Assembly: GCA_001464255.1 (NCBI GenBank)
Contig: LNFD01000208.1
Span: forward strand, 1 to 5,358
DNA length: 5,358 nt
Direction: 5' to 3'
From: Actinomycetales bacterium Ga0077552
Lineage (GTDB): Bacteria; Actinomycetota; Actinomycetes; Actinomycetales; Microbacteriaceae
Part shown: positions 1-4,245 of the stretch, in pieces
How positions within the stretch are numbered: the stretch's first letter is position 1
How the letters are laid out: each line of letters opens with the position of its first letter
Position numbers and translations under genes: made by a program
The notes under the pieces: model-generated
Database searches by the model: none
What the model was told of the DNA's origin: nothing
What the model saw: only the letters and a program-made list of their open reading frames with translations

Positions 1-368
1 CCTTCGAGGCCTGGCTCGCGGGCTCGCTCGCGGGGTGCTTCGCGGCGGCGATCATGCTCGTCAACAACATCCGCGACCGCGAGCAGGATGCCCGGGTCGG
101 CAAGAAGACGCTGGCCGTGCGCATCGGCGATCTGCCCGCCCGCATCCTCTTCGTCGTGCTGCTCGCGGGCGCCTACGGCCTGCTCGTGCCCTTCGCGCTG
201 CTCTACGTCTGGGCGCCGATGGTGTTCTTCAGCCTGCTCATCACGGCCCCTGTCGCGCTCATCGTGCTGCTCGCGAAGACGCCGGGCGAGCTCGTGCTGG
301 CGCTCAAGCTCACCTCGCTCGCGGCCCTCGTGACGGGCCTCGGGCTCGCGGCCGCGATCGCCTTCTAG
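1..368 (+). CDS. menA: 1,4-dihydroxy-2-naphthoate polyprenyltransferase, 3' end (partial)
   Basis: Only the last 121 residues are present; the reading frame enters from the left edge (first full codon at position 3) and ends at TAG 366-368. MenA is a UbiA-family integral membrane enzyme that attaches a polyprenyl chain to 1,4-dihydroxy-2-naphthoate, giving demethylmenaquinone. The visible part contains the second aspartate-rich motif of the family, NNIRDREQD (about residues 21-29 of the fragment), followed by GKKTLAVRIGD, the typical MenA sequence after that motif. These aspartates normally bind Mg2+ and the prenyl diphosphate. Hydrophobic stretches at fragment residues about 47-65, 70-88 and 100-120 fit the last membrane helices, and the protein ends within the final one, as is usual. 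The gene converges on the kinase gene and shares the bases of its stop codon with it. With menD at the other end of the window, it marks a menaquinone locus. Identification is confident. Confidence 0.93.
   Translation, partial: FEAWLAGSLAGCFAAAIMLVNNIRDREQDARVGKKTLAVRIGDLPARILFVVLLAGAYGLLVPFALLYVWAPMVFFSLLITAPVALIVLLAKTPGELVLALKLTSLAALVTGLGLAAAIAF
354..364 (+). repeat. 11-base direct repeat, left copy (end of menA)
   Basis: GCGATCGCCTT forms the last codons of menA and ends one base before the CTAG that closes both menA and the kinase gene. The same 11 bases, in the same orientation, occur at 3538-3548 on the other side of the four-gene operon. The repeat is short and lies in coding sequence, so it may be coincidence. 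Confidence 0.4.
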
Positions 369-1489
369 GCGCGCGGCACCCGCAGGCGCACCTCGGCGCC
401 GCCGCCGGTGTCGTGGGCGCTCGCCGAGCCACCGTGCGCCTCGACGATCGCGCGCGTGATCGCAAGGCCGAGGCCCGCCCCGCCCGCGATGCCGACCCGC
501 GGCGCCGAGCGCGCGCTCGTGCCGCGCCAGCCCGCCTCGAAGACCATCGCGACCTCGCCCGGGTCGAAGCCCGGCCCCTGATCGCGCACGGAGATGACGG
601 CGTCACCGCCCTCTGTGCCGACAGCGACCATGACCGTGCCGCCGGCGGGCGAGTGCTCGATGGCGTTGATGAGCACGTTGACGAGCGCACGGCTGAACTG
701 CCGGGCGTCGAGCGCGGCCGTGACGCCCGCGCCCGCCGAGAGGGCGAGCGCCACGTCGTGCGAGCGGGCCAACTCGCCGTGCTCGGCCACGAGGTCGCTC
801 GCCAGGTCGGTGAGCGAGACGGTCTCGACGGCGAGCCCGAGCGTGCCCGCGTCGATGCGTGAGAGCTCGAACAGATCGCCGACGAGCGACTGCAGGCGCG
901 AGGCGTGCGCGCCGAGCTGCCGCGCGTGCCGCTCGGGCTCGCTCGAGAGGCCGTCCTCCAGCATCTCCGAGATGGCCTGGATGCTCGCCACGGGCGCGAG
1001 CAGATCGTGCGCGATGCGCGTCACGAGCTCGCGCCGCGCCTGCTCGGCGCGCGCAGCGTCGTCACGCGCGCGCAGCAGGCGCTCGCTCGAGGTCACGAGC
1101 TCGCCCTGCACGTCGTCGAGCTCGGCGGTGCTGCGGTCGGCGGGCGCAACGGCCTCGCCCGCCCCCAGCCGGCGGGCATCGCGGCCGAGCGCCCGGGCAT
1201 CCCGCGACAGCGCGCTCGAGAGCAGGATAGCGACGCCGACGGCCACGATGCCGCTCACGGCCGTGACGGTGAGGGCGACGACGGTGTCGGACTCGCTGAT
1301 GTACATGCCGTTAGCCGTGAGCACGATGCCCCCGGCGACGGCGAGCACGGCGGCGACGACGATGACCACGACGTGCACGATGAGGGGCGCGCGCCGCGCG
1401 AGGCGCAGGATGAGCGCCGCGGCGATGCCGGTGACGGCGGCCGCGCCGGCGGCGGTGCCGATGATCTGCAGGTACTCGGCCCCTGTCAC
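365..1489 (-). CDS. Sensor histidine kinase (HisKA/HATPase_c), last gene of the redox operon
   Basis: This 374-residue membrane kinase would autophosphorylate on His and pass the phosphate to the adjacent regulator. Three hydrophobic segments (about 7-30, 35-58, 69-94) precede a HAMP-like linker (about 95-145). Positive charges after segments 1 and 3 suggest an outside N-terminus and only a roughly ten-residue external loop, so there is no real extracytoplasmic sensor domain. The H-box is RIAHDLLAPVASI with H161 as phosphoacceptor. The ATPase domain shows the N-box N271/N275, G1 DQGPG (303-307), an F-box F317 and G2 GAGLGL (338-342). The position four residues after His, normally Thr or Asn, is Ala165. 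There are no cysteines. The GTG start at 1489 was chosen because it overlaps the regulator's TGA in a GTGA and is preceded by GGGGAGGA; the longer open frame upstream lies inside the regulator gene. The stop lies within the CTAG shared with menA. The signal sensed is unknown. Confidence 0.93.
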   Translation of the reverse strand: MTGAEYLQIIGTAAGAAAVTGIAAALILRLARRAPLIVHVVVIVVAAVLAVAGGIVLTANGMYISESDTVVALTVTAVSGIVAVGVAILLSSALSRDARALGRDARRLGAGEAVAPADRSTAELDDVQGELVTSSERLLRARDDAARAEQARRELVTRIAHDLLAPVASIQAISEMLEDGLSSEPERHARQLGAHASRLQSLVGDLFELSRIDAGTLGLAVETVSLTDLASDLVAEHGELARSHDVALALSAGAGVTAALDARQFSRALVNVLINAIEHSPAGGTVMVAVGTEGGDAVISVRDQGPGFDPGEVAMVFEAGWRGTSARSAPRVGIAGGAGLGLAITRAIVEAHGGSASAHDTGGGAEVRLRVPRA

Positions 1490-2238
1490 GATTCCTCCCC
1501 GGCACCGAGCGCGAGCGCCTCGGCATTGAGCCGGTAGCCCACGCCCCACACGGTCGCGATGATCGCGGGAGCGGCGGGGTCGGCCTCGATCTTCTCGCGC
1601 AGGCGGCGCACGTGCACCGTGATGGTCGAGACGTCGCCGATCGTCCAGCCCCACACCTCGTCGAGCAGCTGCTCGCGCGAGATCGTGCGGCCGGGGCGGC
1701 GCGCGAGGTAGGCGAGCAGGTCGTGCTCGCGCGCCGTGAGCGCGAGCACCGCGCCGTCGAGCGTGATCTCGCGCCGCTCGGCGTCGATGCGCAGGCGCCC
1801 GAGCGTCACATCGCCGCCCGGGGTGCCCGCGGGGTTCGCGCGCCGCAGCAGGGCCTCGGCACGCAGCACGAGCTCGCGCGGGGAGAACGGCTTGGCGAGG
1901 TAGTCGTCGACGCCGGCCTCGAGCCCCTCGATGCGGTGCTCGGGCTCGCCGAGCGCCGTGAGCATGATGATCGGCACAGTCGACGTCTCGCGCAATCGGC
2001 GGGCGACCGTGAGGCCGTCGACGCCGGGGATCATCCTGTCGAGCACAATGAGGTCGGGCGGCCGGGCGGTCGCGAGCTCGAGAGCGTCGACCGAGTCGGC
2101 CGCGGTGTCGACAATGCCGCCCGCCGCGCTCACGTAGGTCGCGGCGATCTCGAGCAGGGTCGCATCGTCGTCGACGATGAGCACGCGCCGCCCATCGAGC
2201 GGGCGGTCGGGGGCCGCGGCCGAGGTTTCAGCCACCAC
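1486..2238 (-). CDS. OmpR/PhoB-family response regulator
   Basis: This 250-residue cytoplasmic transcription factor is the likely partner of the downstream kinase. The receiver domain covers about 17-133: the acidic patch is VDDD (22-25), the phosphoacceptor is D67 in LIVLDRMIPGVDG, and the switch and lysine positions are T94 and K116 (YLAKPF). A short Gly/Pro linker leads to a winged-helix DNA-binding domain (about 146-237) with LTAREHDLLAYL, the recognition-helix region STITVHVRRLREKI and the wing ending VWGVGYRL, all typical of OmpR/PhoB. All key receiver residues are present, so it should be phosphorylatable. There are no cysteines. The gene begins with tandem GTG codons at 2238 and 2235; AGAGG about 8 bases upstream favours the first, which overlaps the end of ccdA by 11 bases. 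Targets are not evident; the palindromes near the operon promoter are candidates for autoregulation, but OmpR-type sites are usually direct repeats. Confidence 0.95.
   Translation of the reverse strand: MVAETSAAAPDRPLDGRRVLIVDDDATLLEIAATYVSAAGGIVDTAADSVDALELATARPPDLIVLDRMIPGVDGLTVARRLRETSTVPIIMLTALGEPEHRIEGLEAGVDDYLAKPFSPRELVLRAEALLRRANPAGTPGGDVTLGRLRIDAERREITLDGAVLALTAREHDLLAYLARRPGRTISREQLLDEVWGWTIGDVSTITVHVRRLREKIEADPAAPAIIATVWGVGYRLNAEALALGAGEES
1490..1500 (-). promoter_or_regulatory. Ribosome binding site that fixes the kinase GTG start
   Basis: On the minus strand, GGGGAGGA lies just upstream of the GTG at 1489, inside the last codons of the response regulator gene. The spacing is about 4 bases from GGAGG, slightly short but workable. 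Together with the 4-base GTGA stop/start overlap this supports translational coupling of regulator and kinase. Confidence 0.7.
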
Positions 2239-2971
2239 GCAGCACCTCTTCGAGCCTGACTATCGGGTCGTACCAGCCGAGGTCGAGGATGAGGGTCAGC
2301 AGTGCCTTGTCGGCGCCGACGATCACGACGATGCCGACGATGATGAAGAGCACGCCCATCGTGCGGCGGAACCAGCCGCGCGGGTCGGCAAGCCAGCCGA
2401 GCCGGCGCGCGGCCGACCGGCCGGCCAGTGCGATGAGCAGCAGGGGCACCGCGAGCCCGATCGCGTAGAGCGTCACGTACAGCAGCCCCTCGGCGAACGA
2501 CACCGGGAGCACTGCCGCGACGATGAGCGCGTAGGTCGGGCTGCAGCTGGTGAACACGGGGCCGAGCGCGGCACCGGTGAGGATGTCGCCGCCGATCGAC
2601 TGCCGCTGCACCGAGGCGTCGAGCGCGCGGTTACTGCGGTCGCCCAGGCCCAGCCGGGTCGACGCGCGCTCCCACAGGCTCGGCACGAGCAGGTTGATGC
2701 CGAGCAGGATGACGATGACGCCCGAGATGATCTGCCACACCTGCGTCGGGATTCCGAGCAGCGCCGTCGTCGCCTTCAGCAGCAGCGTGAACACGATGAC
2801 GCTCACGGCGAGGGATGCCGCGATGACGAAGGGGCGCCAGCGCGCGCGCCGGGCATCCGCCCCGTCGGCCACGATCGAACCGCCGACGATGACCGGCAGC
2901 AGGGGCAGCACGCACGGGGCCGCGACGGTCAGCACGCCCGCGAGCAGGCTGACGACGAGAAGGCCTTCCAT
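2228..2971 (-). CDS. ccdA: CcdA/DsbD-type transmembrane thiol-disulfide electron transporter
   Basis: This 247-residue membrane protein matches the CcdA (DsbD transmembrane domain) family, which takes electrons from cytoplasmic thioredoxin and delivers them to thioredoxin-fold proteins outside the membrane, for example in cytochrome c maturation or repair of oxidised envelope proteins. The two hallmark cysteines are its only ones: C20 in AAPCVLPLLP and C143 in FTSCSPTYA, each at the start of one of two similar three-helix halves. Six hydrophobic segments lie at about 4-30, 48-70, 80-97, 130-156, 160-183 and 204-222. The length is normal for stand-alone CcdA. A short tail, WYDPIVRLEEVLRGG, follows the last helix. 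It starts at ATG 2971, nine bases after the thioredoxin stop, with only a weak GGGTCGGG purine stretch as ribosome site, suggesting coupling to the upstream gene. The adjacent lipoprotein with a CXXC is its obvious electron acceptor. A cytochrome c role is less likely because no ResB, CcsA or haem protein gene is nearby. Confidence 0.93.
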   Translation of the reverse strand: MEGLLVVSLLAGVLTVAAPCVLPLLPVIVGGSIVADGADARRARWRPFVIAASLAVSVIVFTLLLKATTALLGIPTQVWQIISGVIVILLGINLLVPSLWERASTRLGLGDRSNRALDASVQRQSIGGDILTGAALGPVFTSCSPTYALIVAAVLPVSFAEGLLYVTLYAIGLAVPLLLIALAGRSAARRLGWLADPRGWFRRTMGVLFIIVGIVVIVGADKALLTLILDLGWYDPIVRLEEVLRGG

Positions 2972-2980
2972 GGCCCGACC

Positions 2981-3463
2981 CTACGGTGCCGCGGCGATGA
3001 GCGCCTCGAGCGTGGTGTTCTCGTAGAGCACGCCCTTCGTGAGCAGCTCGCCGTCGTCGTCGACGTAGACGATCGTCGTCTGCAGGGTGACGCCGTATTG
3101 CTGGCGCAGATCGGTCGCCGTGTCGAAGTCGACCTTGAAGATCGTCATGCCCGTAGGGATAGCGTTGGCCTTGATGTCTTCATCGAGCGCGCGGCACTTC
3201 GGGCACCACGAGGCGTGGAAGAACAGCACCTTGAGGCCCGGAGTCTCGGCGATCGCGCCGTCGTAGTAGTCGAGGTAGTCGCCGGGTGCCGAGGTGGTCT
3301 CCGCGTCGGTCGTGGCATCGCCCTCGGGCGTCGGCACGGGCTCGGCGGCAGGCGCGGTCGCGACGGGTGCCTCAGCGGTGACCACGGCGCCGGTCGAGCA
3401 TCCCCCGAGCCCGATCATCAGCGCGAGCGCCGCCCCCGCGGCGATCGTTGTCCGTGTCATCAT
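2981..3463 (-). CDS. Thioredoxin-fold lipoprotein, first gene of the operon
   Basis: This is a 160-residue exported thiol-disulfide protein. Residues 1-22 form a lipoprotein signal peptide: R4, a hydrophobic core (7-19) and the lipobox LGGC with C22 as the lipid-modified residue. A Pro/Ala/Thr/Glu-rich tether (about 27-60) leads to a thioredoxin-like domain (about 62-158) with the active site ASWCPKC (C87, C90). The position that is a cis-proline in classical thioredoxins is Thr129 (GVTLQTTIVYVD). C22, C87 and C90 are the only cysteines. It should sit on the outer face of the membrane and be reduced by the CcdA protein encoded directly downstream; its own substrate is unknown. The ATG at 3463 was chosen over a longer open frame because AAGGAG lies 8 bases upstream and the signal peptide starts there; a second ATG at 3460 is possible. 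Function as reductant is inferred from the neighbour rather than from sequence alone. Confidence 0.92.
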   Translation of the reverse strand: MMTRTTIAAGAALALMIGLGGCSTGAVVTAEAPVATAPAAEPVPTPEGDATTDAETTSAPGDYLDYYDGAIAETPGLKVLFFHASWCPKCRALDEDIKANAIPTGMTIFKVDFDTATDLRQQYGVTLQTTIVYVDDDGELLTKGVLYENTTLEALIAAAP

Positions 3464-3471
3464 GCTGCGCA

Positions 3472-3479
3472 CTCCTTCC
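3472..3479 (-). promoter_or_regulatory. Ribosome binding site of the thioredoxin lipoprotein gene
   Basis: The minus strand reads GGAAGGAG here, the best Shine-Dalgarno match in the window, with 8 bases between AAGGAG and the ATG at 3463. It decides the start codon and gives a protein that begins with a lipoprotein signal peptide. Confidence 0.75.
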
Positions 3480-3506
3480 GCGACCGCACCCGCGGCCGTC
3501 GGATCG

Positions 3507-3536
3507 ACTGTAGGTCGGTGCGCACCGCCTCCGGAA
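3507..3536 (-). promoter_or_regulatory. Candidate promoter of the redox/two-component operon
   Basis: On the minus strand a -10-like TACAGT (3512-3507) is preceded, 18 bases upstream, by a weak -35-like TTCCGG (3536-3531). Transcription would begin near 3500, giving a leader of roughly 37 bases with the strong ribosome site. The 12-base palindrome CGGTGCGCACCG (3516-3527) lies entirely within the spacer, where a bound regulator could act. The -35 match is poor, so this is a proposal from position and -10 likeness only. Confidence 0.35.
3516..3527. repeat. Perfect 12-base palindrome in the operon upstream region
   Basis: CGGTGCGCACCG is perfectly self-complementary and lies in the only sizeable gap (94 bases) upstream of the thioredoxin lipoprotein gene, between the candidate -35 and -10 elements. 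It may be an operator for a dimeric regulator. In GC-rich DNA short palindromes are fairly frequent, so function is unproven. Confidence 0.45.
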
Positions 3537-3548
3537 GGCGATCGCCTT
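3535..3548. repeat. Perfect 14-base palindrome downstream of the DUF4229 gene
   Basis: AAGGCGATCGCCTT is a perfect inverted repeat starting nine bases past the TAA of the DUF4229 gene and upstream of the operon promoter. As RNA it can fold as a five-base-pair stem with a GAUC loop, so it could be a weak terminator without a U-tract for the DUF4229 transcript or an operator for the operon. Its right-hand 11 bases also recur at the 3' end of menA. Confidence 0.45.
3538..3548 (+). repeat. 11-base direct repeat, right copy (upstream of the operon)
   Basis: GCGATCGCCTT is repeated here in the same orientation as at 354-364. The two copies bracket the complete four-gene operon and its candidate promoter. 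It is also part of the 14-base palindrome, whose core octamer GCGATCGC occurs once more at 3249-3256 inside the thioredoxin gene. Confidence 0.4.
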
Positions 3549-3557
3549 ACGAGGTGA

Positions 3558-3830
3558 TTACGGCTGCTCCGAGCCGGAGGTCGGCGTGGTCTCGCCCACC
3601 GCGTCCTCCGCGTCCGCATCCGGATCGACGGCCGGGCGCTGCCGGCGGGCCGCGAGATCGAGCGCGACGGCGTCGCGGAGCGACCCGAAGAAGATGTACG
3701 AGACGGTCATCGAGATGACGGTCGCGACGATCGCCGCCCACCACCAGTCGAGGCCGATCGCGAGCAGCAGCCCGAGCCCGGCGCCGAAGATGCCGAGGCG
3801 GAGGAGGGTGTACTGGATCCAAGGGCTCAC
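3558..3830 (-). CDS. DUF4229-like small membrane protein
   Basis: This 90-residue protein has two hydrophobic segments (about 8-26 and 30-49) joined by a short Asp/Trp turn. An arginine-containing segment SYIFFGSLRDAVALDLAARR and an acidic, disordered tail (about 68-90) rich in Asp, Glu and Pro follow. The N-terminal YTLLRLGIF and the SY-x5-LRD pattern match what I know of DUF4229, a family of actinobacterial small membrane proteins often found near menaquinone genes. No function is established and no catalytic residues are visible. The GTG at 3830 is taken as start because the conserved N-terminus begins there and there is no better in-frame start. It has no Shine-Dalgarno sequence but has a -10-like TAGACT six bases upstream, consistent with a leaderless message. 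It is divergent from the PLDc_N gene and 94 bases upstream of the redox operon, which probably has its own promoter. Confidence 0.8.
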   Translation of the reverse strand: MSPWIQYTLLRLGIFGAGLGLLLAIGLDWWWAAIVATVISMTVSYIFFGSLRDAVALDLAARRQRPAVDPDADAEDAVGETTPTSGSEQP

Positions 3831-3836
3831 GGGCTC

Positions 3837-3842
3837 AGTCTA
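3837..3842 (-). promoter_or_regulatory. -10 box of a probable leaderless promoter for the DUF4229 gene
   Basis: The minus strand reads TAGACT, then six bases (GAGCCC), then the GTG start codon. TANNNT six to nine bases before a start codon is the usual pattern for leaderless transcripts in actinobacteria, with transcription starting at the first base of the start codon. No purine-rich ribosome site and no clear -35 element are visible. Confidence 0.55.
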
Positions 3843-3879
3843 CGAGCGGCCTCTCGGTGCCCGCCCAGAACGTGCGGCG

Positions 3880-3885
3880 TACACT
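3880..3885 (+). promoter_or_regulatory. -10 box of a probable leaderless promoter for the PLDc_N/menD transcript
   Basis: TACACT is followed by six bases (CCTGGC) and then the ATG at 3892. The spacing predicts transcription starting at or next to the A of the start codon. A weak -35 candidate, GTGCCC (3857-3862), lies 17 bases upstream. This would drive the PLDc_N gene and the overlapping menD, so it could be the main menD promoter. Confidence 0.6.
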
Positions 3886-3891
3886 CCTGGC

Positions 3892-4245
3892 ATGACCCGC
3901 CTCCTCATCGTGCTCGTCGTGGTCGCCGTGGCGTTCACGATCTACACGCTCGTGGACGTGCTGCTGACCGAGCGCGCGCGGGTGCGCGCGTTCCCCAAGC
4001 CGCTGTGGGCCCTCGGTGTCGTGGTGCTGCCCGTCATCGGCGGTGTGCTCTGGCTCGTCGTCGGCAAGGCGCGCCGCACCGGCCCGGGTGCCCGCCCCGT
4101 CGCGCCCGACGACGACCCCGCCTTCCTCAGCACGCTCTCGAGCGACGAGATCGCCAAGCGCGCCGAACAGGACGAACGGCTGCGGCAGCTCGAGCAAGAG
4201 CTCGCCGACCTCGACGATGACACCCCCGCCGACCCCGAGCGCTGA
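3892..4245 (+). CDS. PLDc_N-type two-helix membrane protein
   Basis: This 117-residue protein has two membrane helices (about 4-25 and 38-58) separated by a charged loop TERARVRAFPKPLW. The layout and the second-helix sequence PLWALGVVVLPVIGGVLWLVVGK match the phospholipase D-nuclease N-terminal domain (PLDc_N), which occurs in bacteria as a small stand-alone membrane protein without any catalytic HKD motif; none is present here. After a Gly/Pro-rich stretch comes DDDPAFLSTLSSDEI and a charged helix (about 83-107, with AEQDERLRQLEQEL) that could form a coiled coil. It may be a small membrane scaffold, but its role is not known. The ATG at 3892 was chosen over the longer open frame, whose upstream part lies antisense to the DUF4229 gene, because the hydrophobic helix starts immediately and a leaderless -10 box precedes it. 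Its 3' end overlaps menD by 29 bases. Confidence 0.87.
   Translation: MTRLLIVLVVVAVAFTIYTLVDVLLTERARVRAFPKPLWALGVVVLPVIGGVLWLVVGKARRTGPGARPVAPDDDPAFLSTLSSDEIAKRAEQDERLRQLEQELADLDDDTPADPER

Noticed and set aside
347..356. CGCGGCCGCG palindrome near the menA stop, as a possible terminator
   Set aside because: It is inside coding sequence, has no U-tract and no loop, and such GC palindromes are expected often at this base composition.
594..1529. Long plus-strand open frames opposite the kinase gene (594-1529 and 905-1537)
   Set aside because: They lie antisense to a kinase with all catalytic boxes intact and give Ser/Arg/Ala-rich translations without domains.
1490..1654. N-terminal extension of the kinase open frame up to 1654
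   Set aside because: The extra residues overlap the DNA-binding domain of the response regulator in another frame and are basic and non-hydrophobic. The GTG at 1489 with GGGGAGGA and the GTGA overlap is the better start.
3464..3619. 52-residue N-terminal extension of the thioredoxin lipoprotein
   Set aside because: It would run across the palindromes and into the DUF4229 gene and would bury the lipoprotein signal peptide. A strong ribosome site supports the ATG at 3463.
2177..3718. 513-codon plus-strand open frame, opposite ccdA and the thioredoxin gene
   Set aside because: Its translation is an Arg/Asp/Glu/Gly-rich string with no fold or motif. It is the antisense shadow of well-supported genes, a normal effect of very high GC at third codon positions.
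3892..4245. Phospholipase D activity for the PLDc_N protein
   Set aside because: There is no HKD catalytic motif and only two membrane helices plus a charged tail, so the family name does not imply an enzyme.
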